Shown here one piece after another: positions 32,587 to 41,701 of a DNA stretch of 64,000 nt (position 1 is the stretch's first letter; the number at the start of each line of letters is the position of its first letter). Origin of the DNA: Nevskia sp964451925 (lineage in GTDB: Bacteria > Pseudomonadota > Gammaproteobacteria > Nevskiales > Nevskiaceae); NCBI GenBank assembly GCA_964451925.1, contig CAYVKA010000006.1, forward strand, positions 1 to 64,000. The letters run 5' to 3'. A model generated the notes under the pieces. The model saw nothing but the letters and a program-made list of their open reading frames with translations. It did not search any database and was not told where the DNA came from. A program made the translations under genes and the position numbers.

Positions 32587-34041
32587 TTACGCGGTGTGCA
32601 CGCGGGAAGGGGCTTTGCTGCGGGTCTTGCGCCGCGCGGCCTTTGCCCCCGCCTCCGGCGGCGCCAGCCCATAGGCCCGCTCCATCTCCAGCAGCGCTTC
32701 CCCCGAGTACACCGCCAGGCGCTGCAGCCGCGGCAGCGCGTTGCGGCAGCCGGTATAGCCCAGGCTGACGTGGTCGGCATAGCCGACGATGGTGCAGTTC
32801 AGCGCATAGCCGTCGAAGAGCACCGAGATCGGATAGATCGCTTCCAGCTGCGCGCCGCGGAAATACAGTTTCTCGCGCGAGCCGACCACGTTGGAGATCA
32901 CCAGGTTGAAGAACGGCGGCAGCCTCGACAGCTGCCCGGTCATCTGGCCGAGAATCAGCGGCGACATGCCGAGCAGGGTGAGCTTGTCCAGCGCCGCCGG
33001 TGACATATTCTTCATCTGCGCCTTGGTGCGGGTGGTGACGGCATGGATCAGTTCCACCCTGCGGCGCGGATCGGCTTCGTCGGTGGCCAGCGGGCAGACA
33101 AAGCCGGCCACGGCGTTGCCGGCCTTGCCGTCGCTGCGCGGCAGGCCGATCGGGAACGAGGCCACCAGCGGCAGTTCCGGCAGCGCGTCCAGCTCCAGCA
33201 GGTAGCGGCGCAGGGCGCCTGCGCACAGCGCCATGGACAGGTCGTTGACGGTGGCGCCGGTGACGGCGCTCAGCGCCTTGAAGCGTGACAGTTCGTACAG
33301 CTGCGTCGCCAGCCGGCGCTGCGGCGTGATGGCCTTGTTGAACACCGTGCGCGGGGTGTGCAGGGCGGACATCAGGCCGCCCTCGGGATTGTCCTTGCGC
33401 ACGCTCATCTTGCGCAGCGTGCGCGCCAGCTCGGAGGTGCTGCGCAGCTGCCCTCCGGCCAGCTCCAGCGCGCGATGCAGCAGGTCCGCCTGCGGCTTGC
33501 CGGTGTCGACCTGCAGTGGCACCTTCGGCGGCAGCGCCCAGGGGCCGGCGACATTGGCATACGCCGGATCGGGCGACAGCCAGTTGCGGATGAAGGTCAG
33601 CGCGCCCATGCCGTCCATCGCCGCGTGGTGGGCTTTCAGGTAGACGGCGAAGCGGCCGTTTTCCAGGCCCTCAATCAGGTGGCACTCCCACAGCGGCCGG
33701 CTCAGGTCCATCGGGTGCGAATGCAGCCGCTCCACCAGCACGCCCAGCTCGCGCTCGCCGCCCGGGTAGGGCAGCGCCGAGTGGCGCAGATGGTAGTCGA
33801 TGTCGATATCCGGCGCGTTCTCCCAGGCCGGCGCCAGGCGCGACAGGCCCTTGCGCACGATGCGCGAGCTGAACGGCGGCATGGTCACGGCCTGGCTGCG
33901 CATGAAGGCGAACAGCTCACGCAGATAGTCGGGAGGCGCGCCCGGCGGCAGCTTGAAGGTCAGCAGCCCGGCCACGTGCATCGGCGTGCGCGGCGACTCC
34001 ATGCGCAGGAACGCTCCGTCAATCGCACTCAGACGTTTCAT
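32587..34041 (-). CDS. Wax ester synthase/diacylglycerol acyltransferase (WS/DGAT)
   Basis: A 484-residue acyltransferase with the catalytic motif HHAAMDG (138-144, HHxxxDG) and the typical start MKRLSAIDGAFLRMES. The C-terminal motif VISNVVGSREKLYFRG matches the ND-type motif of the family. It esterifies acyl-CoA to long alcohols or diacylglycerol for storage lipids; some homologues use other alcohols. Convergent with the ferredoxin gene, 29 bp apart. ATG 34041 is chosen at the normal family start. Storage lipid synthesis would be a sink for acyl-CoAs from the nearby catabolic genes. Confidence 0.9.
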   Translation of the reverse strand: MKRLSAIDGAFLRMESPRTPMHVAGLLTFKLPPGAPPDYLRELFAFMRSQAVTMPPFSSRIVRKGLSRLAPAWENAPDIDIDYHLRHSALPYPGGERELGVLVERLHSHPMDLSRPLWECHLIEGLENGRFAVYLKAHHAAMDGMGALTFIRNWLSPDPAYANVAGPWALPPKVPLQVDTGKPQADLLHRALELAGGQLRSTSELARTLRKMSVRKDNPEGGLMSALHTPRTVFNKAITPQRRLATQLYELSRFKALSAVTGATVNDLSMALCAGALRRYLLELDALPELPLVASFPIGLPRSDGKAGNAVAGFVCPLATDEADPRRRVELIHAVTTRTKAQMKNMSPAALDKLTLLGMSPLILGQMTGQLSRLPPFFNLVISNVVGSREKLYFRGAQLEAIYPISVLFDGYALNCTIVGYADHVSLGYTGCRNALPRLQRLAVYSGEALLEMERAYGLAPPEAGAKAARRKTRSKAPSRVHTA

Positions 34042-34334
34042 AGAATCCTTCCCTTCGCACCGTGATTCGTTCATCGCCCCGCCGCGTTGCGGCGGAGCCT
34101 GTGGCGGCTCTCTCCCCGAGGCCGCCTTGTTTCGCTACGGTGCCTGAATTCGTCCGTTGGCGCCAGCCTTCCGCCGGGGCGGCGATCCCCCGGAGCGCCT
34201 GCTTGCGGGGCTTGCCAAATCGTCCGGGGCTTGGCATTTATGTACTAGTCAATAAGGATGAGGCGGGCGCCGCGCGTTGCTCTTAGCGTGGACCAGCTTC
34301 ATTCAGCACTATAAATAATTCGGGGAGACAGCCA

Positions 34335-36320
34335 ATGTCGGATTCGATCATTGGTCAGAGAGGGGGGCGCGCAGCCATGCTGCTGGCATGGCTGATGGCG
34401 GGCGTGACATGCTGCGGCGCGGCGCGGGCCGGCAGCTTCGATCTCGGCTGGGACACCACGGCCTCCTACAAGATGGTTCTGTCCTACGGCGTGTCGGTGC
34501 GCACCAAGCAACCGGCCGACGCCCTGATCAACGGTCCGATCGATCCGCTGGTGGTTCCGGCCACCGCGCAATCGTTCCAGAGCGGCCAGGCGTTTACCCA
34601 TACCGGCTTGCCGACCACCGCCAATTTCGACGACGGCGACCGCAACTTCAAGCAGTTCAGCCTGATCAACAACCGCTTCAGCGGCATCGGCGAGATCCAG
34701 TTCGCGCATGACAACTATGGCGCCGTGTTCAGCGGCGACGGTTTCTATGACCTGGTCTATCACCATCCCAACGACAACGACTCGCCGGCCACGGTCAACA
34801 AGACCGGCCCCAACAACCGCTTTACCGATGCCGCGCGCTACTACGACGGCCAGCGCGTGCGCCTGCTGGAGGCGTACGGCTATGGCGACTGGAACCTGTG
34901 GGACAGCGAGGCCAGCCTCGACCTGCGCATCGGCAAACAGCTGGTGGCCTACGGCGAGGCGCTGTTCTTCACCGGCATCGCCCTGGCGCAGTCGCCCACC
35001 GACGCCACGCGGGCTTTCATTCCGGGCGCCGAGGTCAAGGACATCCTGCTGCCGGTGAACCAGGTGTCGATGCAGCTGGGCTTGCCCGACGGGCTCAGCG
35101 TGATGGGCTACTACCACCTGGATTTCAAGGCCGACGAGATTTTCCCGGTCGGCGACTTCTACTCGATCCAGGACGCCGTCGGCCCCGGCGGCCAATTCGC
35201 CTACGGTTCGATCAACCCCCTTTACGCCAAGGGCTGTCCGGGCCTGTTCAGCAGCGTCGCCACCAATCTGGCCGCCCAGGGCAACCTCGGCCCGGTCCTG
35301 TCGGCCATCAACAGCGCCGGCAGCGCCGCCGGGATTTCGATCACCAGCCTGGACCAGGTGTGCAATCTGCCGGGCAACATCGGGCCGGCGCTGGGCGCCG
35401 CCCCGGCCATCCTGTCGGTGCGCGGCCCGGACATCCGGCCAAGCCGCTGGGGCCAGTGGGGCGTGGGCCTGAAATACCCGGTGACGGCCAAGACGGCCCT
35501 GGGTCTGTTCCTGCTGCGCTACAGCGACACCACCCCGGCGGTGCAGCTGAACCCGGGCTGCGCCGCCTTTTCCACCCTGATCCCGCTCACCACCTGCACC
35601 CTCAACGAGTCGGTGCCAACCTCCTACCAGGTCAAGTACTACGACGGCATCCATCTGCTCGGCGGCACTTTCTCGACCTCGTGGGGGCCTTTCAACATCT
35701 CCGGCGAGTTCAACTACCGCGAGGGCCTCGACATACCGGTCAAGGCGACGATCGACGGCGAAATCGAGCCGGTCTACACCCGCGGCAAACTGGGCCAGGC
35801 CGACCTTTCCACCATTTTCACCACCAACCCGGGCTTTCTGGTGGACGAAATCCCCATCGTGGCGGAGGTGGCCTACATCCACGTATTCGGGGTGGACCCG
35901 TTCCAGACCCAACCCGTGCCGGTCGCGGGCAATCCGCTGTCGCCGCTGCCCAATCCGATCATGCCCAGCAGCAACGGCCAGGACCTGTTCTTCAGCAAGA
36001 ACGCCTGGGGTTACGAGATGCTGGCGATGCCCAAGAACCACAATGTCGTGGCCGGCTGGGATCTGGGTTATCCGATCAGCTTCTCGGCCATCGCCAAGGG
36101 CAATCCTTCGATGGCCGGGGCCTTCGGCGCGCTGTTCGGCGAGGGCGACCAGCGCCTCAGCGCCGGCCTGGATGCCACCTACCTGGACAATCTGGAGCTG
36201 GGCATCACCTACAACGTATTCCTCGGTTCGCCGGGCAAGACCATCGGCGGCAGCGATCTGCACGAGCACCCCTATGCCGACCGCGACAACGCCACGTTCA
36301 GCGTGAAATACAACTTCTGA
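34335..36320 (+). CDS. DUF1302 family outer membrane protein
   Basis: A 661-residue exported protein: signal peptide to about residue 32 (LLAWLMAGVTCCGAARA), then SFDLGWDTTASYKMVLSYGV, typical of DUF1302, and a long series of beta strands ending ATFSVKYNF with a terminal Phe. DUF1302 proteins occur next to DUF1329 and RND genes in Pseudomonas and in sterol- and hydrocarbon-degrading proteobacteria, and are thought to be channels or receptors for hydrophobic compounds. No DUF1329 gene is present here. The 293-bp upstream gap (34042-34334) holds an AT-rich stretch near 34230-34260 that may contain its promoter. Confidence 0.85.
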   Translation: MSDSIIGQRGGRAAMLLAWLMAGVTCCGAARAGSFDLGWDTTASYKMVLSYGVSVRTKQPADALINGPIDPLVVPATAQSFQSGQAFTHTGLPTTANFDDGDRNFKQFSLINNRFSGIGEIQFAHDNYGAVFSGDGFYDLVYHHPNDNDSPATVNKTGPNNRFTDAARYYDGQRVRLLEAYGYGDWNLWDSEASLDLRIGKQLVAYGEALFFTGIALAQSPTDATRAFIPGAEVKDILLPVNQVSMQLGLPDGLSVMGYYHLDFKADEIFPVGDFYSIQDAVGPGGQFAYGSINPLYAKGCPGLFSSVATNLAAQGNLGPVLSAINSAGSAAGISITSLDQVCNLPGNIGPALGAAPAILSVRGPDIRPSRWGQWGVGLKYPVTAKTALGLFLLRYSDTTPAVQLNPGCAAFSTLIPLTTCTLNESVPTSYQVKYYDGIHLLGGTFSTSWGPFNISGEFNYREGLDIPVKATIDGEIEPVYTRGKLGQADLSTIFTTNPGFLVDEIPIVAEVAYIHVFGVDPFQTQPVPVAGNPLSPLPNPIMPSSNGQDLFFSKNAWGYEMLAMPKNHNVVAGWDLGYPISFSAIAKGNPSMAGAFGALFGEGDQRLSAGLDATYLDNLELGITYNVFLGSPGKTIGGSDLHEHPYADRDNATFSVKYNF

Positions 36321-36486
36321 GGCCCTTGGCGGCGCACGCCGCCGCCAGGCCGTGTCCGCCGCCCGCGGCCGTACTCCATATGGCCGAAGCCCGGCCGCCG
36401 GCGTCTGCGCTATGCTGGCCACCCATGAAACTTCGCAGCGCGGAGGCCGCCTTGTCAGGCCACAATTCACCAGGACGCGGGCCGGT

Positions 36487-37494
36487 ATGAGCGACCACAA
36501 CTCGTTTGACGCCGCCGAGTTCCGCAAGGCGCTTGGCTCCTTCGCCACCGGCGTCACCATCATCACCACCCGCACCGCCGACGGCGCGCCGGTCGGGCTG
36601 ACCGCCAACAGCTTCAACTCGGTCTCGCTCAGTCCGCCGCTGGTGCTGTGGAGCCTGGCCAACACCTCGATGAGCCTGGCGGCGTTCCGTGCCGCGCCGT
36701 ACTGGGCGGTGCATGTGCTGGCCACCGACCAGGAGGAGCTTTCCGCCCGTTTCGCGCGGCGCGGCGAGTCCAAGTTCGCCGGGCTGGACCTGGAGGACGG
36801 CGTCGGCGGCGTGCCCCTGCTGAAGGGTTGCTCGGCCCGCTTCCAGTGCCGCACGGCGTTCCAGTACGAGGGTGGCGATCACGTCATCTTTCTCGGCGAG
36901 GTGCTGGCTTTCGACCGCAACGAGGCCGCGCCGCTGGTGTTCCACGGCGGACGCTACGCCCACGCCACGCGCCGCGACCCGCTCGGCGCCAAGCCGCGCA
37001 GCGCCTACCTGGAAGGCAGCTTCGGCGACGATTTCCTCGGCTACCTGCTGGGGCGCAGCCATTTCCGCATGTTCGCGCAGATCCGCCGCCAGCTGGAGGA
37101 GGCGCATCTGACCGACCAGGAGTTCTACGTGCTGTCGGCGCTGACGCTGAAGCGCGCCATGAGCGTGCGTGACCTCGACGCCGGCATGGCCGGCGTGCTC
37201 GACGAGAACAGCCATCACGCCATCGCCTCCCTGGTCAGTCACGGCCTGGCGCGCGAGACCGCGCCGGACGCCGGCGCCGAGGGCCCGGCCTACGAGCTGA
37301 CCGCGGCCGGCCGCGAGGCGGCGCTGCGCGTGATCTCCGCCGCCAAGGCGGTGGAGTCGCAGGTGCTGGAGCGGCTGGGGGCGGGGGAGGCGCCGGTGCT
37401 GAAGTCGCTGCTCAACCGGCTGCTGGGGGTGATCGACCCGGAGTCCGCAGCGCTGTGGCAGGCGTCCGCGGAGTCGAAGGCGCCGACGCCGTAG
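36487..37494 (+). CDS. Flavin reductase fused to a MarR-like C-terminal domain
   Basis: A 335-residue protein. Residues 1-165 form a flavin reductase domain (FATGVTIITTRTADGAPVGL, then TANSFNSVSLSPPLVLWSL, ending in GRYAHA). Residues 180-320 look like a MarR-type winged helix (FRMFAQIRRQLEEAHLTDQE, DAGMAGVLDENSHHAIASL, then LVSHGLARE). The same arrangement is known in the C1 reductase of Acinetobacter 4-hydroxyphenylacetate hydroxylase, where the C domain gives aromatic-ligand control of flavin reduction. It is a likely partner for the HsaA-type oxygenase at the right edge, 26 kb away (inference). Confidence 0.85.
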   Translation: MSDHNSFDAAEFRKALGSFATGVTIITTRTADGAPVGLTANSFNSVSLSPPLVLWSLANTSMSLAAFRAAPYWAVHVLATDQEELSARFARRGESKFAGLDLEDGVGGVPLLKGCSARFQCRTAFQYEGGDHVIFLGEVLAFDRNEAAPLVFHGGRYAHATRRDPLGAKPRSAYLEGSFGDDFLGYLLGRSHFRMFAQIRRQLEEAHLTDQEFYVLSALTLKRAMSVRDLDAGMAGVLDENSHHAIASLVSHGLARETAPDAGAEGPAYELTAAGREAALRVISAAKAVESQVLERLGAGEAPVLKSLLNRLLGVIDPESAALWQASAESKAPTP

Positions 37495-37509
37495 GCCAGC
37501 GCGGGCGCT

Positions 37510-38691
37510 TCAGAACGGCCTGATCGGCTCGCCGGCGCGCCAGCGCGTCACCGGCCCGTCCACGCCCAGACGGCGCAGGAAGGGCCATTCCAGCGCGTCC
37601 GCGTCGGTCATTTTGCCGGCGGCCTCATCCGCCAGCACCGCCGCGACATGCACTGCGGTGGCGGCGCCGAAGCGCGTTTCGCCCGATGCCGACGGGCGAT
37701 GATGGCAGGCCACGGCTTCGATCAGCGGCAGTGGCAGGCCCCACAAGGCCAGCACCTGGGCGCCGATCTCGGCGTGGTTGCAGCCCAGTTTGTCCAGTTC
37801 GATGCGCTCCACGGTGGTGTTGCGGGCGAAGGCCTCCTCGCGCAGCGCCGAGTATTCCTGCGGCAGATTCACCGCCAGCATCAGGTAGCCGATGTGGTGC
37901 AGCATGGCGGCGGAAAAAGCGGTCTTGCGCTCCTCGGCATCGTTGAGCATGGCCGTGGCCAGCCGCGCGACGTGGGCCGAATGGGTCTGCAAGGCGTCCA
38001 GGGAAAATCCCGCGGGCAGGTCGCTTTTGTGGATCAGGCGCGACAGCCCGGCCAGCAGCGCGATGCTGCGCAGCGAATCCATGCCCAGCATGGTGGCGGC
38101 GTCGCGCACCGAGCGCACCTGGCGCTGCACGCCGAAATACGCCGAATTGGCCAGTTGCAGCACCCGCGTGGTGATGGCGGGGTCCTGTTCGATGATGGCG
38201 GCGACCGAGTTGGAATCCGCCCGTGGACGGTCCAGCTCGCCCGCCAGCTCCCAGTAGATCCGCGGCAGCACCGGCAGCCGCGCCAGCATCGCCAGTACGC
38301 GCTGCACGCTCGGCTGTCCACGCCGGCGCAGCAGGTTGCACAGGCGCTCGATGCAGCGTTCCAGGCCGCGTATGTCGCAGGTATTGCCCAGCACCTGGTG
38401 CGCCAGCGGCATCACCCGGTGCATGTCGGAAACGCTGGTCTGACCGCAAACCACCAGGCGCGCGGTCTGCGGCTGGCGCCGGTGCACGTGTTGCAGGATG
38501 TCGGCCCCATCCATGCCGCGCAGCGCCATTTCCGTCACCACCACATCGAACGGCTCGGCGTCGACTTGGCGGATGGCATCCTCGCCGCCGCAGGCCAGGA
38601 CTACGGTCCAGTCCTTGCGGCTGCGGGTCAGCTGCTCGCGCAGGCGGTTCAGGTCTTCCGCCTGGTTCCCCACTATCAAGATGCGGATCAT
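37510..38691 (-). CDS. HDOD-domain protein with degenerate receiver domain
   Basis: A 393-residue two-domain protein. The N-terminal ~120 residues fold like a receiver, but the acidic pocket is NQAED and the phospho-acceptor is Glu54 (FDVVVTEMALRGMDG) instead of Asp, so it should not be phosphorylated normally and may be locked in one state. Residues about 135-340 are an HDOD domain (LPVLPRIYWELAGELDRP, AIIEQDPAITTRVLQLANS), a non-catalytic relative of HD phosphohydrolases found in signalling proteins. It is convergent with the flavin reductase gene, 15 bp apart. Confidence 0.87.
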   Translation of the reverse strand: MIRILIVGNQAEDLNRLREQLTRSRKDWTVVLACGGEDAIRQVDAEPFDVVVTEMALRGMDGADILQHVHRRQPQTARLVVCGQTSVSDMHRVMPLAHQVLGNTCDIRGLERCIERLCNLLRRRGQPSVQRVLAMLARLPVLPRIYWELAGELDRPRADSNSVAAIIEQDPAITTRVLQLANSAYFGVQRQVRSVRDAATMLGMDSLRSIALLAGLSRLIHKSDLPAGFSLDALQTHSAHVARLATAMLNDAEERKTAFSAAMLHHIGYLMLAVNLPQEYSALREEAFARNTTVERIELDKLGCNHAEIGAQVLALWGLPLPLIEAVACHHRPSASGETRFGAATAVHVAAVLADEAAGKMTDADALEWPFLRRLGVDGPVTRWRAGEPIRPF

Positions 38692-38781
38692 GTGCTGTCG
38701 TCAGCCGCAGGCCGGCCCACGCGGATGCGCGGCTGTCGTGGTTATCGGCCCGGCGGCACAGCGGCGCATGGTAAAAACCGC

Positions 38782-39900
38782 CTATCCCGGCTGCGGTGCG
38801 GCGGCTCTCCGCAGATCCGCCAGCGAGGTCACGCGGCAACGCGGCATCGGCTGCTGTTTCGCGCCGACCCAGCGCAGCAGCATGCCGCCGCTGCTGTGGC
38901 CGTCGGTGTCGATGAAGTTGCCGACGCCCGGGTCGCTCGCGGCGATCACCAGGGTGACGCTGCCGTCGGCGTTGTAGCGCGCGTCGTGCCGGTTCAGTGC
39001 CACCACGCGGTGACGGGTGTCCAGCGACTCCAGCCAATAGTTGGCCAGCTGGAAATTCCAGTAAGGGCACTCCGGCACCTCGCTGTCGATCACCAGGGCT
39101 TGGTCCGGCTGCAGGCGCCAGAAGCCGTGAAAGTAGCAGATGCGCGGGTCGCCGCCGACGCGCATCGAGGCCGCCGCGTAAGGTTCGGCCGCCAGCTCGT
39201 TGGGCCGCTGCGCCACCCACTGCGACCAGTCCGCCACCAGCCGCGCGGTGCCTTGCACGAAGCCGGCAGCCCGCGCCAGGCCGTCCGCCAGTGCCGCGGC
39301 GGACAGCGGCGGCGGCGCGGGCGGGGCGCCGATGCGTTCGATGCGCAGTTGCGCCGGCTCCTCGGCAGCGCGGTCGAGGAAGGTCTGGCGCACGATCACC
39401 ATGCTGCTGTCATCCGCCATCGGCAGCCAGTTGCCCGGCTGCGGCCGGCGGCTCAGCACGATGTCGAAGCTGCCGTCCGGCTCGATCCGCATGTCGCCGG
39501 CCTCCAGTTCCCCGGTGGAGGCCATGGTGCCATCGACGGCGTAGCGGTTGGCCTTGGTGCCGAACGACAGGTAGGCCACGCTGCCGCGCTGGCCGCGGAT
39601 GCGGTAGTCGCGGTCGCCGGCAATGGTGGCGTTGCAATAGATGTTGTCGGGATTGGGCAGGAATACCTTGATGGTGTCGTCCGAAGCGGCGTAGAACACC
39701 GGAAAGTCCGGGTCGGCGAACTCCAGCATCATCTGCAGGCCCAGCCGGGTATAGCGGCTGAGCAGGCGCCAGCCCTCGGCGCGGTCGAGCAGCGTGTGCG
39801 GCGTTTCCGGGCGCAGGATGGTGCGGCCGGCGGCCTTGAGCTCGTCGCAGAAGCGGGTCCAGGCCGCGTCGGGAGTATCTGCGGCGCTTGCTTGCTGCAT
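38782..39900 (-). CDS. DUF1214-like protein (paralogue A)
   Basis: A 372-residue soluble protein. It shares long conserved blocks with the protein of 42892-44010: WxxFCDxLKxAG, RAEGxRxLSR, LEFADPDFP, IRGxRGSVxYLSxGT, QPGNWL, VIVRQTF and a C-terminal VGGDPxxxYxH region with WNFQLxNxWxESLD. The last region resembles DUF1214. Such proteins are frequent in steroid- and alkane-degrading proteobacteria but have no assigned reaction. No signal peptide is present when started at ATG 39900, which has AGGAG 8 bp upstream. Last gene of the minus-strand set. Confidence 0.72.
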   Translation of the reverse strand: MQQASAADTPDAAWTRFCDELKAAGRTILRPETPHTLLDRAEGWRLLSRYTRLGLQMMLEFADPDFPVFYAASDDTIKVFLPNPDNIYCNATIAGDRDYRIRGQRGSVAYLSFGTKANRYAVDGTMASTGELEAGDMRIEPDGSFDIVLSRRPQPGNWLPMADDSSMVIVRQTFLDRAAEEPAQLRIERIGAPPAPPPLSAAALADGLARAAGFVQGTARLVADWSQWVAQRPNELAAEPYAAASMRVGGDPRICYFHGFWRLQPDQALVIDSEVPECPYWNFQLANYWLESLDTRHRVVALNRHDARYNADGSVTLVIAASDPGVGNFIDTDGHSSGGMLLRWVGAKQQPMPRCRVTSLADLRRAAAPQPG

Positions 39901-39975
39901 GGTCTGCTCCTGCCGGCAGCGCCGGCTGCCGCAGCCTGGCAACCCCCTTTGGGAAGCCGCGGCTGCGGTCAACGT

Positions 39976-40680
39976 TCAGAACATCAGGTATTGGCTGGTC
40001 GGCACCACGTCCAGGCGGTTCATCTCGATGAAGCGTTGCACGCTGTCCATCATGCGCTTGAGGTTGTGCTGGAACTTCGCTTCGTCGCCGGCGGCATCGA
40101 AAAAGACATAGGGATCGGTCATCGCCGCGGCCGGGAAGCACTCCTCGACGATGGCGTCCCAGGCAGGGCCCTCCGGTGTCAGCCGCCGTATCACCAGGTT
40201 CTGGATGTACTCGAAATTGGACTGCGTCTCCACCGCCACCGTGGTGTGCGAGTTGTGCCAGATGTCGAGCCATTCCTCGTGGCTGAGCCGTTCCGGCCGC
40301 CGCAGCAGCGCCATCTGGGCAAAGCCCTCGGTGCGTTCGCCGGGCGGGGCCGGCCGGCGCCGGTTGCGCAGCGGCTGCGACTCGCTCACCAGGTAGGCGG
40401 CGTGGCGCAGGCTGTGCGTGGCGATCAGCTGGTCCAGCGGCCGCCGCAGGGCGGCGATGGCGCTGTCGACCCAAAGGTTGACGAAAGCATCGGGTTGCGG
40501 CTGCAGATGCACCTGGCGCAGGCCGGCGGCGGCCTCCACCGCCGAATCGGACAGATTGAGTTTCAGGCCGCGCGCGCCGGCATCGCGCAGCGCCGGACTC
40601 AGTTCCGAGCGCAGGCGCTGCGCGTACGCGTCGGGCGTAGCCGCCGGGTCGCGCCACAGGGCGTAGATCAGTTTTTCCAT
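39976..40680 (-). CDS. EthD domain-containing protein
   Basis: A 234-residue protein made of two ferredoxin-like alpha/beta barrel repeats: residues 1-105 (EKLIYALWRDPAATPDAYAQ) and 118-234 (AQMALLRRPERLSHEEWLDI, with HNSHTTVAVETQ). The motif W-x-x-x-H and the terminal YLMF fit the EthD/DUF1330-like dimeric barrel family, linked to ether, quinone or aromatic degradation, usually as accessory or ring-modifying proteins. It lies between the SDR gene and DUF1214-like paralogue A, on the same strand. Confidence 0.8.
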   Translation of the reverse strand: MEKLIYALWRDPAATPDAYAQRLRSELSPALRDAGARGLKLNLSDSAVEAAAGLRQVHLQPQPDAFVNLWVDSAIAALRRPLDQLIATHSLRHAAYLVSESQPLRNRRRPAPPGERTEGFAQMALLRRPERLSHEEWLDIWHNSHTTVAVETQSNFEYIQNLVIRRLTPEGPAWDAIVEECFPAAAMTDPYVFFDAAGDEAKFQHNLKRMMDSVQRFIEMNRLDVVPTSQYLMF

Positions 40681-40759
40681 GGTCGTGCCGCCGGATACGG
40701 GTCTGGAGCTTGCGACAGCATGAATCAGGCGCGATTCATGCCGCCGCAGGCTTGTTGCT

Positions 40760-41551
40760 TCAGGGCATGTAGTGGCCGCCGTTGACGTCGAGGGTGGCGC
40801 CGGTGACGACGCTGGCGTAGTCCGACACCATGAACAGCGCGGCGCGCGCACACTCCTCGTCCGGCGGGATGCGGCCGATCGGGATCTGCGAGGCGATCTG
40901 CTGCTTCATGGTTTCCACCGGCACGCCGCTCTCCTTGGATTGCCACTGCATGTAGCCCTCCACCGGCGCACCCCACATCCAGCCCATGTGCACGGTGTTG
41001 ACGCGGATGCCGGACGGCCCCAGCTCCTTGGCCAGGAACTTGGCCGCTACCGCCAGCGCGCCCTTGGAGGAGGCGTAGCCGGCCTCGCCCAGCGGCGGCA
41101 CCACGCGCGCCGCCATGGTGTTGATCATGACGATGGCGCCTTTCTTCTGCGCCTTCATCTGCGGCAGCACCGCCTGGGTCAGGCGCAGTGTGCCGAGCAG
41201 GTTGGTTTCCAGCGTCGGCAGCCAGCTGTCGAGCTTGGCGCTGGAGGCGTAGTCCATGTCGCCGTGGTAGTAGGCGCTGTTGACCAGCGCGTCGATGCGG
41301 CCGAATTTCTCCACCGCCGCTTTGGCCAGGCCGGCGCAGTCCTGGTCCTTGGTGATGTCGGTCACCAGCTTCAGCACCGGGGTCTTCAGGCCCAGCTCGC
41401 GGATGCGCGCTTCGGCCTCTTCCAGCTTGGCCTCGGTGCGCGCCGCGGCTACCACGCCGGCGGCGCCTTCGCGGGCGGCTTCGATGGCGAGCTTGATGCC
41501 CAGGCCCGGGCCGATGCCGGATACCACCACGATCTTGTCTTTCAGCAGCAT
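40760..41551 (-). CDS. SDR-family oxidoreductase
   Basis: A 263-residue classical short-chain dehydrogenase with a slightly divergent cofactor loop SGIGPGLGIKLA, AARTE after the second strand (NADP preference), and the catalytic YASSK with its Asn-Thr-Met stretch upstream (MINTMAARVV). The NAG motif reads VNSAYY. C-terminal sequence VVTGATLDVNGGHYMP is typical. Related enzymes oxidise hydroxysteroids, terpenols or cyclic alcohols. It follows the sulfotransferase gene after a 150-bp gap that has a weak GC-rich hairpin (41674-41699) without a U-tract. Confidence 0.87.
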   Translation of the reverse strand: MLLKDKIVVVSGIGPGLGIKLAIEAAREGAAGVVAAARTEAKLEEAEARIRELGLKTPVLKLVTDITKDQDCAGLAKAAVEKFGRIDALVNSAYYHGDMDYASSAKLDSWLPTLETNLLGTLRLTQAVLPQMKAQKKGAIVMINTMAARVVPPLGEAGYASSKGALAVAAKFLAKELGPSGIRVNTVHMGWMWGAPVEGYMQWQSKESGVPVETMKQQIASQIPIGRIPPDEECARAALFMVSDYASVVTGATLDVNGGHYMP

Positions 41552-41701
41552 TGTTCCTCCGAGATTCTCAGTTGCTGGCCAGCGGCCAGTGCTCCTTGGC
41601 GTTCGATCAAAACAGCCTGCTTGCGCAGTAATTCGTTAGGTTCGGGCTCTGACGTTGGGTCTTGGCGCCCTGGCCTTCGGCCCTGGCTCCGCCCGAAGGG
41701 C

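Noticed and set aside
34299..36854. An 851-codon minus-strand open frame
   Set aside because: Antisense to the DUF1302-type gene and the start of the flavin reductase gene; no protein motif, typical GC-driven shadow.
37648..40785. A 1045-codon plus-strand open frame
   Set aside because: It lies antisense to the HDOD, DUF1214-like and EthD genes, which have clear family motifs. Long antisense frames are expected at this GC content, and its translation is low-complexity Gly/Arg/His/Gln-rich.
41674..41699. Hairpin CCTTCGG/CCGAAGG as a terminator after the sulfotransferase gene
   Set aside because: No U-tract follows on the minus strand, so it does not qualify as a Rho-independent terminator.
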